Positions 15,382-23,551 are shown, numbered from the stretch's first letter. The stretch: DNA of 64,000 nt from JACVRN01 sp036389255 (GCA_036389255.1 DASVQI010000027.1:1-64000); one strand, 5' to 3'. Numbers and translations are program-made. The notes: a model not told the origin generated them from the letters alone.

Positions 15382-15816
15382 TTCGGTGTAAGCAAGCATG
15401 AAAGCCATGATGGCGATGAGCAGACATAAAGGAGAAAACAGCCACGTATCCCAATAAGCAAACGGCGTATCGCTCACCTTCTTGAAGAATCCAACTAATC
15501 TGAACTCTCCGATTGCCCGGAGAAAGAAGATAAGCGCAATCGCCCCAGTGCCCCAACGAAAAATCCAGTGCGGAACAATGCCACCTAAAAATCTGAGCTG
15601 GCCGAGAATTACAGCTATCCCCAATAGAAACGCGAAGGCAACCAAAATTGTGCCGACAGCCGACGGCTCAAAAGCCCGCACACCGCCCCTGTTCGGCGCG
15701 CCGACGGTCGGCACGGCAACACCGATTCCAAATGTCCCGCCCGCCGCCCAATAGAAATGAAACAGGCTTATAACTGCGAAAATAACCGCTAACAGGATTC
15801 CCAGAATGCGAATCAT
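15376..15816 (-). CDS. Cassette gene: DUF3995 membrane protein, 146 aa
   Basis: Four transmembrane helices are visible (about 3-25, 55-77, 88-105 and 122-143). The family mark is the first-helix sequence SLFHFYWAAGG, followed by the Pro/Gly loop VAVPTVGAPNRGG. Function of DUF3995 proteins is unknown. ATG at 15816 is preferred over the TTG seven codons upstream, which would add a charged MTSKEIF tail. The TAA stop is formed by the adjacent attC core. Confidence 0.8.
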   Translation of the reverse strand: MIRILGILLAVIFAVISLFHFYWAAGGTFGIGVAVPTVGAPNRGGVRAFEPSAVGTILVAFAFLLGIAVILGQLRFLGGIVPHWIFRWGTGAIALIFFLRAIGEFRLVGFFKKVSDTPFAYWDTWLFSPLCLLIAIMAFMLAYTEA

Positions 15817-15849
15817 AAATATCTCTTTGCTCGTCAATTTTCAGTAGAA

Positions 15850-15956
15850 GCCTAATGCAGGAATCAACCGAGCGCAGCATAAACTCTCCAATTCGGAAGG
15901 GCGGAATATCCATGAAAAGCATTCAATTCGCGCTCCGGTTGAATGAGTTGTTGGGC
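15850..15956 (-). mobile_element. attC site (partly degenerate)
   Basis: GCCTAAT at 15850-15856 (C to T in the core) pairs with GTTGGGC at 15950-15956. The CGCGCTCCGGTTGAATGAG arm is intact, and the other arm (GCAGGAATCAACCGAGCG) is diverged. The 230-bp gap up to 16186 shows no gene. Confidence 0.7.
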
Positions 15957-16186
15957 GGCCCTTGCTTGAAACCACGCAACGCAAGCGAGGCTCCTTAAGC
16001 CACCAATCATTGCGCGCACTCACTCGTAGCATTATGGCCTCTATTCGAGTTGGCGCGTCCAATGAAAGTGCAAGGCAACCAAGGATAAGATTCACAGGTG
16101 CGTGTAAACTCCCTTGATGAGCCTACCCAGCGCGATACTTACGCTCCAGTGCGACCAATGACCGGGGCGGTTCTGAGCCGCCTGCT

Positions 16187-16675
16187 CTACTGGTCTTCCC
16201 TTTTATCAAGCGGGCCACCACGAAATACGTTGGGCCCAATCAAACCAAGAATCCCGACACCAACTAATATACCGCCAACGTATCGCAGTGGAATCCCACT
16301 CACTTGCCATCCATTACCGAAGAGAATGAAAAGTGCTCCCCCAACGAGCGCCCAAACGCTTATGAAGACTCTTCCAAAATGACGGTGACGAGCTACTTCG
16401 GTTGTGTCCACGGACTCACCTGTTTTAGCCGAGTGACCGTCAATTGATAGGTCATATCGAAACGTGAGCCCATTTGTACGTATGTGTACAGCGCACCTGT
16501 GTTCTCCGATGAAGAATGGATAATCTCCACCGAAATCCACCGGCGAGTTTATGTCTCTGAAGAGAAGCGGTCTTCCGTCGAGCCGAATTTCCTTCTCCCC
16601 GGAAAGGTATTTATGACTGAGCTCAACTAAATGCTTGCCGTCTTCAAGCTCAATTGTCCATGCTTTCTTCGCCAT
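16187..16675 (-). CDS. Cassette gene: FAIM-like N-domain with membrane tail, 162 aa
   Basis: Residues 1-90 read like the beta-sandwich of eukaryotic FAIM1 (WTIELEDGKHLVELSHKYLSGEKEIRLDGRPL, then FFIGEHRCAVHIRTNGLTFRYDLSIDG). This is a resemblance of pattern, not a proven homology. Residues 105-153 contain two hydrophobic helices separated by a short loop, so the domain is anchored in the membrane, and a charged tail PLDKREDQ follows. ATG at 16675 opens on the domain. The attC sites at 15850 and 16695 flank it. Confidence 0.65.
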   Translation of the reverse strand: MAKKAWTIELEDGKHLVELSHKYLSGEKEIRLDGRPLLFRDINSPVDFGGDYPFFIGEHRCAVHIRTNGLTFRYDLSIDGHSAKTGESVDTTEVARHRHFGRVFISVWALVGGALFILFGNGWQVSGIPLRYVGGILVGVGILGLIGPNVFRGGPLDKREDQ

Positions 16676-16694
16676 TCACAGATACCCTTAAGCC

Positions 16695-16799
16695 GCCTAA
16701 CGCTCGAATTAACACGGCTGGAAGCATTGAGAGAGAAGCATTCAATCCTTGCGAATGACCTCCACGCTGACTCCTCTCGCGTTGAATGAGTTGTTAGAT
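16695..16799 (-). mobile_element. attC site
   Basis: GCCTAAC (16695-16701) and GTTAGAT (16793-16799) fit both core consensus forms. Arms CGCTCGAATTAACACGGCT and TCTCGCGTTGAATGAG are well preserved. It is 105 bp and lies directly after the 16822 gene stop on the minus strand. Confidence 0.85.
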
Positions 16800-16821
16800 A
16801 GCGTGTAAGCGTAGCTCTTAT

Positions 16822-17280
16822 TTATCGTCCTCTTCCTTGCTCGCCAGAGTCAGCATCCAAAGCTATGACCCACCCACCTCCGGCCTTGTTCTTCTTCGCA
16901 TCCTTGTTGATGTCCTTCCCCTTGCTATATCCCGTGGCCGAGATAGTCATTGAACGTTGCCTGATTTTACCGGGGACAATTATGATTCCGCGTGCGTCGG
17001 TCTTACCAGTCCATTTGACGCCGTTCGTAGGGCATGGGAGGCTGATGCACCTGATTCCGTTATCGCTGTAGATTTCGACTTCAGTGTTCTTGATTGGCTT
17101 TCTAGTGACCCGGTCTATGAGCTTAAGTTTAAGGTCGGCCTTCTTCATCCGAGTCGCGCTTGGGCTCTCCTTCCGCGCCGGTAAGGGGCTGGCCATTATG
17201 TAAGAGGACATAACAGTAAGGCTTAAGATGAAACTCAGAGAGACTGCATAGTTCATCAACGATTTAGTTCTTCTATTCAT
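16822..17280 (-). CDS. Cassette gene: secreted beta-sandwich protein, 152 aa
   Basis: A signal peptide or anchor occupies residues 10-32. The following segment, LKLKLIDRVTRKPIKNTEVEIYSDNG...GKTDARGIIIVPGKIRQRSMTISATGYSKG, has the rhythm of a carboxypeptidase regulatory-like / CNA-B-type domain (TGKPI, TDxxG, tilde xxATGY). A Cys pair in RCISLPCPTNG could form a disulfide. Such domains bind or stiffen; no catalytic residues are evident. Flanked by attC sites, it is a cassette gene of unknown role. Confidence 0.65.
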   Translation of the reverse strand: MNRRTKSLMNYAVSLSFILSLTVMSSYIMASPLPARKESPSATRMKKADLKLKLIDRVTRKPIKNTEVEIYSDNGIRCISLPCPTNGVKWTGKTDARGIIIVPGKIRQRSMTISATGYSKGKDINKDAKKNKAGGGWVIALDADSGEQGRGR

Positions 17281-17308
17281 TATCTACCTTCTCAATAATT
17301 GATTTGCC

Positions 17309-17407
17309 GCCTAATGCCAAAACCAACCCGGCCGGAAGCATCTGACCAAAGATTCAATCTTACGAATGTCATCTAAGCTATTTCCGCTCCGGTTGAATAA
17401 GTTCTTC
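17309..17407 (-). mobile_element. attC site (both cores degenerate)
   Basis: GCCTAAT and GTTCTTC replace the consensus cores, while the TCCGCTCCGGTTGAATAAG arm and the opposite GCCAAAACCAACCCGGCCGG arm remain recognisable. Probably no longer active, which would fuse two cassettes into one. Confidence 0.6.
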
Positions 17408-17443
17408 AACGGTTCTATTGCATATAACTTCTCCACATTACGC

Positions 17444-18286
17444 TCATCTGTATTCTCCACAGGACAGACTATCGAGACGAACCACAAGAGCCAGAATAAG
17501 CCTATAACCAAGATAAACGCTATCAGGATTAACCCTTGACGATTGATCGTTCTGGCTGTGCAGAATAGAAGGCCATTCATTGCTCAAGCCGTGGAGTGTT
17601 AATGCCGGAATCTTTTTTGCGATAAAAGAACTTGAATCAGAATCAGCACCTTCAATACTTGCATGACTAAATGGCATTTTCATTTCTTTGGCTAGGGCAG
17701 CAGTAAATTCACTCAACTTCTTGCTGGACATATTGTCGGCCACCTGTGGCGCAGCCAGACCAAAACTATCAATATTTATCATTTCGCAATATTGCGTCAC
17801 CTGATCTTTCGTGATGGCATCTACCATCGCTCGTGAGCCGACAAGCCCCTTTTCTTCTTTCCCGAACGCTACAAACAGAATCGTTTTCTTGAGAGGAGCA
17901 TCTTTCAGACTTCTATAAAGATGAGCTATTGCAACTATGCCGCTCCAATTATCAATTGCCCCGCATCCATCGGATACTTTGTCATAATGGGCTCCAACTA
18001 TGATTTTCTCTTGAGAAATCCCCGGCTTGCGAATTACGAGATTCTCAACGTTCTTATATTTATCAATTGATATATCAGAAGCGGGAGCGCCCATTTTCTC
18101 GAACAACGCTTTGGCTGCACTCAAGCGGTCTTCGTTTTTGCAAGGAACCGAGTCAAACTCAGATTTAATCTGCTCAGGTGTGGAAATTGTTATTCCACTC
18201 TGTTGTGCACTTAATGAAGTAGGTACACTCAGAAAGAGTAACGTAATCAAGATGCTTGTAAGGCTTTGTCTAAAATCCAGCTTCAT
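17444..18286 (-). CDS. Cassette gene: secreted M28-family aminopeptidase, 280 aa
   Basis: A zinc exopeptidase. Residues 1-28 are a signal peptide ending SLSAQQ. Metal ligands of M28 are seen in order: VGAHYD (His), GAIDNWSG (bridging Asp), GKEEKG (catalytic and ligand Glu), INIDSFG (Asp) and LHSQNDQSS (His). The peptidase unit is short and has no PA insert. ATG at 18286 is preferred, with GGTGG 7 nt upstream; a GTG three codons earlier is possible. It probably trims peptides outside the cytoplasm. The gene is lower in GC than the flanking core. Confidence 0.85.
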   Translation of the reverse strand: MKLDFRQSLTSILITLLFLSVPTSLSAQQSGITISTPEQIKSEFDSVPCKNEDRLSAAKALFEKMGAPASDISIDKYKNVENLVIRKPGISQEKIIVGAHYDKVSDGCGAIDNWSGIVAIAHLYRSLKDAPLKKTILFVAFGKEEKGLVGSRAMVDAITKDQVTQYCEMINIDSFGLAAPQVADNMSSKKLSEFTAALAKEMKMPFSHASIEGADSDSSSFIAKKIPALTLHGLSNEWPSILHSQNDQSSRVNPDSVYLGYRLILALVVRLDSLSCGEYR

Positions 18287-18325
18287 ATTCGCCACCGTAA
18301 TCCTTACCCTGTGTAGAGGAAGACC

Positions 18326-18428
18326 GTCTAACGCACGCGATTGAACGCGCGTGAAGTATTATCGAATAACATTCAAGTTCTCGATGAAAGGTAAGCCTAT
18401 TCCGCTCCGGCTGAATAAGTTGTTAGGC
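18326..18428 (-). mobile_element. attC site
   Basis: GTCTAAC (18326-18332) and GTTAGGC (18422-18428) are perfect cores. The inner arms GCACGCGATTGAACGCGCG and TCCGCTCCGGCTGAATAAG are somewhat diverged. 103 bp. Confidence 0.8.
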
Positions 18429-18560
18429 GCAGCATTTCCCAACTCAGCCGATAGAAGGATTTTTGCTCATCCCTTGACGGGCGTTCACCAAATGATTTTA
18501 TCAATGCTGACTCCTACCAACTGAACGTCTACTAGGACGGCAGCATTGTTTAAAGGAAGC

Positions 18561-19682
18561 TCAATTGATGTCTTTGCCTGCTTTCAGCTTTTCAATCATC
18601 GCTTGAACCGCTTGTTTATTGGCGTCGTTCGGTGCCAACGGTAAAGCCTTGTTGGCAAATTCCAAGGCTTTTGCGTATTGGCCGTTGGCGGATAATCCTC
18701 TAGCCATTCCCATCAACGTTATAAACTGATTCGGATTTTTGTTGTAATTAAACTGAAAAACCTCCAAAGCGGCTTGCGGCTTTTTCGCGGCTAAAAGCTG
18801 TCTGCCGAATTGCTGAAGTTCAGCGACGCTGCCAAACGGCAACGCATTCTTGATGACTGCCGCCGCCTCATCCGGTTTGCCGAGTTTATCTAGGATTGCC
18901 GCTTTGGTCGAAAGTGCGGGGAATGAAGTCGGATCGCCCGGGAACTTCTGACTTGTTGCAAGAGTCGCCCATTCGAGTCCCTTTTCAAGTTGGTAATCGT
19001 TCTGCAAAGTCCAGTTTGCGGCGATGGTTAATCCCTGCGGAGTGAAGCCGCGCGGGTTTTGCGCTTCGGCGACGAAAGCATCGAATTGTTGCTTCAAATA
19101 ATCAACTTCGACTTTGAAAGGGATTGCTAATTTTTCCCACGCCAGAGTGATGATGGCGGAATTCGGCGTTTGGTTTGAAAACTCGTATTTCAGGTATTCG
19201 ACGCTATTCTCAATAGGCTGAGGTTTAACTCTGACGCGCAGCGCGTCCTCTTTTTCGTCGTAAAAAAACGACCCCCAAGCGTCCGTCCTTTTGGAAAAAA
19301 TAACAATGCTCTCTAATTGATCATACGCAATAAATAATCCGTATTTTCCTTTCGGCAAAGTTTGACCTTCAATTTTTACATCGTTATCAAATTCGATGAC
19401 GGTATTTTCGTTCGCACCCGCTCGCCAGGGCGTGAGTTTGCCGTTTCCGAATCCTTGATCAATAAAGCCTTTGTGAACGATGCCGCCCCAAATTTTACCT
19501 TCGCGTCCTTTGACTGCGGGACGATGATAAGTAATCGTTACCTGCGTCAAACCGACTTGTTCGGAGACTACAGCTCTTTTCGTGTAGCCATTCGGCACCG
19601 CTGAGTTATACGGCACCTGCGCAAATGAGTAGATTGGGAAAGCGAGCAAGGCTAAGACAAGACAAAGTATGTAATTTTTCAT
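18561..19682 (-). CDS. Cassette gene: DUF2911 plus TPR secreted protein, 373 aa
   Basis: A signal peptide (LCLVLALLAFPIYSFAQ) leads into a DUF2911 domain at about 30-200, with the hallmark RxxVSEQVGLTQVTITYHRPAVKGR, PWRAGANENTVIEFDNDVKIEGQTLPKGKYGLF, and WGSFFYDEKEDALRVRVKP. Residues 220-365 form TPR-like helix pairs (AAAVIKNALPFG, ALEVFQFNYNKNPNQF, KALEFANKALPLAPND). DUF2911 has no assigned function and is common in Bacteroidota and Acidobacteriota. The AT-rich codon use stands out from the core genes, consistent with capture as a cassette. Confidence 0.85.
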   Translation of the reverse strand: MKNYILCLVLALLAFPIYSFAQVPYNSAVPNGYTKRAVVSEQVGLTQVTITYHRPAVKGREGKIWGGIVHKGFIDQGFGNGKLTPWRAGANENTVIEFDNDVKIEGQTLPKGKYGLFIAYDQLESIVIFSKRTDAWGSFFYDEKEDALRVRVKPQPIENSVEYLKYEFSNQTPNSAIITLAWEKLAIPFKVEVDYLKQQFDAFVAEAQNPRGFTPQGLTIAANWTLQNDYQLEKGLEWATLATSQKFPGDPTSFPALSTKAAILDKLGKPDEAAAVIKNALPFGSVAELQQFGRQLLAAKKPQAALEVFQFNYNKNPNQFITLMGMARGLSANGQYAKALEFANKALPLAPNDANKQAVQAMIEKLKAGKDIN

Positions 19683-19778
19683 AGTGTTATTTGTAAATTA
19701 TGTTAATCATATTGTAAATAACAAAGTGCGTTCAATCGAAGATTTGCTGGTTCATTGCTTCTATAGAATGAGGCTAGC

Positions 19779-19880
19779 GCCTGACGCCCGAATTGACCGG
19801 GCGGCAATCAACCGAATAAGTCTTCAAGTTGACGGATGAAAGCCGCGCTATTCGCGCTCCTGTTGAATGAGTTGTTAGCT
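19779..19880 (-). mobile_element. attC site
   Basis: GCCTGAC (19779-19785) and GTTAGCT (19874-19880); arms CGCCCGAATTGACCGGGCG and TTCGCGCTCCTGTTGAATGAG. The TAA stop of the 19875 gene is supplied by the core itself. 102 bp. Confidence 0.85.
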
Positions 19881-20441
19881 GCCGTCTTTGTATACGTATC
19901 GGCGGAAACCATGGCATCCATGATGTTTTTCTCGCTTAAAGAGTAAATCTAAAAGCCCCAAATCCTTTCCGCAGGATGTGCAATCTCTGTTTCTTCTTCG
20001 CTCCTCTATTAATTGTGCTTTTTGTGCTTCTAGTATTTTGCAGCAAGTGGGATGCGCGTAAACACTATAGTCCTTAATATTACGCACTAATACTCCGCCG
20101 CATTTATCACATTCTATAGCAGACGAAACATGGCCACATTCTGAGCAGTTGAGAGCACCTATCTGTCTTAGTTCTTCAATATTAAATGTACTCTTACAAA
20201 GCGGACATACGCATTCTCTTGAGATTAAATCATAGCAGCCGGAGTGGAAAAACTTTTCAAAGGCATTATTTGACGCTTCACCGAAACGGTTTACAGAATC
20301 AGTGCTATTTAATTTTCCATCGCACACGGAGCAGGTCACTATTCTAGGTACTAACTTTCTACAGTGAGGGCAATTCTGTAACGCGGAGCTCATCTTACGC
20401 CCACAGTATGAACAATTTGTCAGGGAAGGGGTGTTATCCAT
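19875..20441 (-). CDS. Cassette gene: multi-zinc-ribbon protein, 188 aa
   Basis: Five or six CxxC-type knuckles are spread over the chain: SYCGRKM and CPHC near the start, TCSVCDGK, CPLCKST, NCSECGHV with CDKCGG, and SCGKDL at the end. A signature like YDLISRECVCPLC in the middle includes additional Cys and His. There is no signal peptide or helix, so it is cytoplasmic. Zinc ribbons of this kind bind nucleic acid or protein partners; no enzyme domain is present. Confidence 0.75.
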   Translation of the reverse strand: MDNTPSLTNCSYCGRKMSSALQNCPHCRKLVPRIVTCSVCDGKLNSTDSVNRFGEASNNAFEKFFHSGCYDLISRECVCPLCKSTFNIEELRQIGALNCSECGHVSSAIECDKCGGVLVRNIKDYSVYAHPTCCKILEAQKAQLIEERRRNRDCTSCGKDLGLLDLLFKREKHHGCHGFRRYVYKDGS

Positions 20442-20492
20442 ATGACCTCAATGGCCCTTATGTTTCTTAATAGAACTATTTTCAAGAGAGGC

Positions 20493-20592
20493 ATCTAACG
20501 CCCGAATTAACCGGGGCGCATTCATCCTCAAAAGATTTAAGCTCACGATAAAAGCGATGCTATTCGGGCTCGCGTTGAATGAGTTGTTAGAC
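20493..20592 (-). mobile_element. attC site
   Basis: ATCTAAC (20493-20499) and GTTAGAC (20586-20592) cores. Arms CGCCCGAATTAACCGGGGC and GGGCTCGCGTTGAATGAG. 100 bp. Confidence 0.85.
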
Positions 20593-20608
20593 AGTATCGC
20601 ATAATCCT

Positions 20609-21199
20609 TTAGGGGATTTTATTGAAAACCCTTTTAAGTCTACTAGGTTCTATGAAAGTTATGTAACTACTGTTATTGCTGGATAACGAAGTAGTCTGCG
20701 TTAAGGTTTTACCGTCAGGGGATATGGCCCACTCTTCTTCTACTCCTATCTTTATCTGTGCCCCGTCAGGGATTCGCATAATGAGTGAGTATTTTATTTT
20801 AAGCTTATTGTCCTTCCACTTACTTTTAGATTCAATCCTACGAGGACTAGGTGAGTTAGGGTTTTCATTTCCTTGATAGAAACTTAGGTATAAATTAGCT
20901 GTCGGGTTATTTTCACCTCTGCCATCTGTGTAATAAAGAAACTCTCTCACCCGTTCCTGACCATTCAGTTCTGTTTTCTGAATAATTCTAACCTCCGTTT
21001 CATCGTGCGTTATTGTTAAGAAGACCATTCCGCCTTTCATAATGGGATTATCCTTAGTTACTTTGCTCTTCGATTTATCTATCTGCCAAGTCCCACTTAG
21101 ATTAGGCTTATCCTGCTGGTTATTTTTGACCTTATTATCCTGAGCTTCACTTAAATTCACGCAAGTCATCAACAATATAATAATGATAGCTTGTTTCAC
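20609..21199 (-). CDS. Cassette gene: secreted lipocalin-like hypothetical protein, 196 aa
   Basis: A signal peptide (IIIILLMTCVNLSEAQ) precedes NLSGTWQIDKSKSKV, the opening typical of a beta-barrel family common in acidobacterial secretomes. Beta strands alternate through the rest (VFLTITHDETEVRIIQKTEL, LKIKYSLIMRIPDGAQI, WAISPDGKTLTQTTSL). No Cys or catalytic motif is seen. The start is GTG at 21199. Codon use is AT-rich. Function unknown; probably binds a small ligand. Confidence 0.7.
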   Translation of the reverse strand: MKQAIIIILLMTCVNLSEAQDNKVKNNQQDKPNLSGTWQIDKSKSKVTKDNPIMKGGMVFLTITHDETEVRIIQKTELNGQERVREFLYYTDGRGENNPTANLYLSFYQGNENPNSPSPRRIESKSKWKDNKLKIKYSLIMRIPDGAQIKIGVEEEWAISPDGKTLTQTTSLSSNNSSYITFIEPSRLKRVFNKIP

Positions 21200-21238
21200 T
21201 TTGGTCTTTAACTCCCTTCCCTCTAGTTTGTCTCTGCG

Positions 21239-21340
21239 GTCTGACGCCCGAATTAACCGGGCGCGCAGACAACATCGAAATCATTCAAGTTCTTGATAAA
21301 AGCCGCGCAATCTGCGCTCCGGTTGAATGAGTTGTTAGAC
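21239..21340 (-). mobile_element. attC site
   Basis: GTCTGAC (21239-21245) and GTTAGAC (21334-21340) cores. Arms CGCCCGAATTAACCGGGCG and TGCGCTCCGGTTGAATGAG pair well. 102 bp. Confidence 0.87.
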
Positions 21341-21347
21341 GACGCTG

Positions 21348-22115
21348 TCACTGAATGACTCCGACAATTGGCCCTAGGTCTGCTCTGGAGTCGTTCCTTT
21401 GCAAGTCGCTTGAGTACAGGCTGGAAACAACCCCGTCCAGATACAGAGCGTCCGGGCAATGCAATTCGTCGCGAAAGTATATAGCGAGCTCGTAAAAATT
21501 GACCGGCTGCTCGCTGATAACAAACATGATTGTGTCGCCTGAGATGCCGACGCCATTGCGCAGCAGCCGTGAAGTCGAGGCTGCATTAATCGCCGGGTGA
21601 AGAGCACCATTGCGTACAAGCAAAGGGCCCGATTGCGTTGCAAGGCGCACGCCTTGAGCGAGGGCTGGGTACTCACCCGATTCAACGATTCCCGGCCCGG
21701 ACTCGGAGACGAAGAATACGCCATTCGGCTTCAGGAAGAAGTTACCGGTGCCATCAGAGAGGTTGAGAGGGGAGACTTGTTGGCCGTCCTGCACAAACAA
21801 GCCTACGGGCGAAAGGTCGGGTTGGAACATTCCGGCATTCATGGCGAAGCGCAGCCGCTCTTTTCTGCTCGTCAGCCAAGACCTCAGATGGTCGAATCGC
21901 TTGAATGTACGTCCAGCATCGTCCCGCAGGAAAAGTTCAATGCGCTCTGTTCGAGCATCAACTCGAATTGTCGTAAAGCGCGGCTCTGTGACAGCCCCGG
22001 ACTCGGAACTCTTCTGAACAGAAGCTGGCGGTGGCGTGCTATTAGTCTCGCGCGAACATCCGTTCCACGCCAACAATGCGAAGAGCACCAAGATTAGTAA
22101 AGCGGATGTCTTCAT
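21348..22115 (-). CDS. Cassette gene: phosphodiester glycosidase (NAGPA/DUF2233) lipoprotein, 255 aa
   Basis: A lipobox (LLAWNGC, Cys20) predicts outer attachment. The domain (about 45-255) contains the family sequences FAMNAGMFQPDLSPVGLFVQDG, FFLKPNGVFFV, ATQSGPLLVRNGALHP, RNGVGISGDTIMFVISE, and CPDALYLDGVVSSLYSS. These are shared with the catalytic part of the mannose-6-phosphate uncovering enzyme and bacterial DUF2233. They probably remove a sugar from a phosphodiester-linked glycan. Length is normal for a single-domain member. It is flanked by attC sites on both sides. Confidence 0.87.
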   Translation of the reverse strand: MKTSALLILVLFALLAWNGCSRETNSTPPPASVQKSSESGAVTEPRFTTIRVDARTERIELFLRDDAGRTFKRFDHLRSWLTSRKERLRFAMNAGMFQPDLSPVGLFVQDGQQVSPLNLSDGTGNFFLKPNGVFFVSESGPGIVESGEYPALAQGVRLATQSGPLLVRNGALHPAINAASTSRLLRNGVGISGDTIMFVISEQPVNFYELAIYFRDELHCPDALYLDGVVSSLYSSDLQRNDSRADLGPIVGVIQ

Positions 22116-22127
22116 GATTTCAGAGTC

Positions 22128-22231
22128 GTCTAACGCCCGAATTAACGCGGCGCGGAGCCAACATCGCTAAAGACAAGTCTCGCGCATGAAAGCCACGCTA
22201 TTTCGCGCTCCGGTCGAATGAGTTGTTAAGT
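22128..22231 (-). mobile_element. attC site
   Basis: GTCTAAC (22128-22134) and GTTAAGT (22225-22231) cores. Arms CGCCCGAATTAACGCGGCG and TTCGCGCTCCGGTCGAATGA. The centre AGACAAGTCTCGCGCATGAAAG recurs in the next site. 104 bp. Confidence 0.87.
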
Positions 22232-22279
22232 TGCGTGGTCTATAACAACTCCGAGCAAAAGATAGAAGAGTGACAGTAT

Positions 22280-22579
22280 TTATGTAAACGTTGGCGGCGG
22301 AGGTGGCGGACTATATTCTGTTACCGGAGACACTGATTTAGCTATAAGAAAGGAGAGTCCTGCACCTGCCGCCGCCCCTATTAAGGCTACGAGATAAATT
22401 ATCGCCTGATTCAATCCGCCTATTTCAGCGATGACGGCACCAATTATTCCACCGATAATTTCACCGCCGAACCAGAGCAAAACTGTTAGAAATTTATACC
22501 AGCCGCTTTTCCGCCCCTTTTGTTCAAGAATATGGCCGATACGCCTTGTTAAATTGATTAACAACAGAATCTCTAGCAT
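22280..22579 (-). CDS. Cassette gene: small membrane protein, 99 aa
   Basis: Three hydrophobic segments are visible (about 30-48, 52-66 with GGIIGAVIAEIGG, and 57-85 with AIIYLVALIGAAAGAGLSFLIA). The first 25 residues are basic (RRIGHILEQKGRKSG). A proline run (PPPPPP) ends the chain. The Gly-zipper-like pattern suggests close helix packing. No family recognised. Confidence 0.6.
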   Translation of the reverse strand: MLEILLLINLTRRIGHILEQKGRKSGWYKFLTVLLWFGGEIIGGIIGAVIAEIGGLNQAIIYLVALIGAAAGAGLSFLIAKSVSPVTEYSPPPPPPTFT

Positions 22580-22641
22580 TCGCCCGCCCCCTTAAGTTTC
22601 GCCTAATTGATTAAGAGTAAATAATCAATATAGAAGAAGCA

Positions 22642-22744
22642 ACTTAACGCCCGAATTAAACGTGCGCGAACATAATACAGTCAGCGACAAGTCTCGCGCA
22701 TGAAAGCCGCGCTATTTCCGCTCGCATTGAATGCGTTGTTAGAC
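22642..22744 (-). mobile_element. attC site
   Basis: ACTTAAC (22642-22648) and GTTAGAC (22738-22744) cores. Arms CGCCCGAATTAAACGTGCG and TCCGCTCGCATTGAATGCG. This is the rightmost clear site. 103 bp. Confidence 0.85.
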
Positions 22745-22895
22745 ATCGCGTTACCCCTGAGCCGTGCCTTTCGCCCGGACGACGCGATTGTCAACTAAAC
22801 GCGACCCTTCAACTTCACCGCTATGCCAGCTTGGCGCAGAAAATCTCTTCGATGAATCCTGTCTCTAGAGCTTTGAGCTTTCCTTCTTACACAGG

Positions 22896-23414
22896 TTATT
22901 TAGGCAGGTCGTTGTAACCATCTACCTGAAAAAGCCAGGTGCCGTTTTTTTCGCGCTTTGCCACGACTACGAACTTTCCGCTAGCTGTGCGCGGCTCGCC
23001 TTTATCGTTGAACGAAGTCAGCGTGTAGATGCCAACGTCGTAAGCCAGATTGTTGTCAACCTGCCTTTGAAATATGCGGAAGGAGATTTCCATTCGCCCG
23101 TTTCGTCGTTTGACCGAATCAAAAAACTTGCTGAAATTGTCCAGAACTTTCGGTCGTCCGATTTCTACGTTAGTTCCGGGCGCGAGATAAGCAGCCGTCT
23201 CGGAATAAAGATTGGCAACGGACTGAGCGTCGAGTTTTTTGTAGCCTTCGCTGAAGCGGCGATAAACTTCGTCCAGACCTTTGTGCGGCGAAACGCCCTG
23301 CTCTAAAACAAGCTGCGAAGTTTCCTGCGTGGGATTGGGAGTTTGCGCGAAAGTCTGCCAGCAATTTAGAAGAACGAAGAGCGCGACTGCCGTCATCTTC
23401 ATAAAGACCTTCAT
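22896..23414 (-). CDS. DUF4440 / SnoaL-like secreted protein, 172 aa
   Basis: A signal peptide (MTAVALFVLLNCWQTFAQ) precedes an NTF2-like cone fold: DEVYRRFSEGYKKLDAQSVANLYSETAAYLAPG, then ...RFQRQVDNNLAYDVGIYTLTSFN and a final GTWLFQVDGYNDLPK strand. Catalytic residues for a cyclase or isomerase are not evident. ATG at 23414 is chosen because AAAGG lies 8 nt upstream; ATG 23420 and GTG 23423 are alternatives. It is either the first cassette of the array or the native gene beside it; 150 bp separate it from the last attC. Confidence 0.8.
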   Translation of the reverse strand: MKVFMKMTAVALFVLLNCWQTFAQTPNPTQETSQLVLEQGVSPHKGLDEVYRRFSEGYKKLDAQSVANLYSETAAYLAPGTNVEIGRPKVLDNFSKFFDSVKRRNGRMEISFRIFQRQVDNNLAYDVGIYTLTSFNDKGEPRTASGKFVVVAKREKNGTWLFQVDGYNDLPK

Positions 23415-23551
23415 ATACATCACCTTTCATAATCTAAGGGCGTGCTGATTTCTCCGGGAAGCTTTTCCGGCCAGAATCAACTCAGAATATCGTTGAAGTT
23501 GCCGATGAGAATCAAGCTATTTTTGCTCAGTCCCGTCAAACTCATCCATCT

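Larger units (their letters stand above)
15348..22744 (-). mobile_element. Integron cassette array without integrase (CALIN)
   Basis: Ten attC sites, most about 100 bp long and in the same orientation, separate eight or nine minus-strand genes. The sites share the sequence TTGAATGAGTTGTTAG on the plus strand and TAACGCCCGAATTAAC at the other end, with variable centres. Genes between them are unrelated to one another, mostly secreted or membrane proteins of unknown role, several lower in GC than the flanks. No intI gene or attI is visible. The array ends near the DUF4440 gene at 22896. Individual sites are listed separately. Confidence 0.85.

Noticed and set aside
17311..17580. Minus-strand 89-codon frame with a hydrophobic stretch
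   Set aside because: It overlaps the 3' end of the M28 peptidase gene and runs through an attC site; the LFNRSGN-type end comes from the attC arm, as in similar frames at other sites.
23430..23545. Possible eleventh attC site right of the DUF4440 gene
   Set aside because: Only a faint echo of the attC arms (ATCAAGCTATTTTTGCTCAG) is present and no core of the RYYYAAC/GTTRRRY type.
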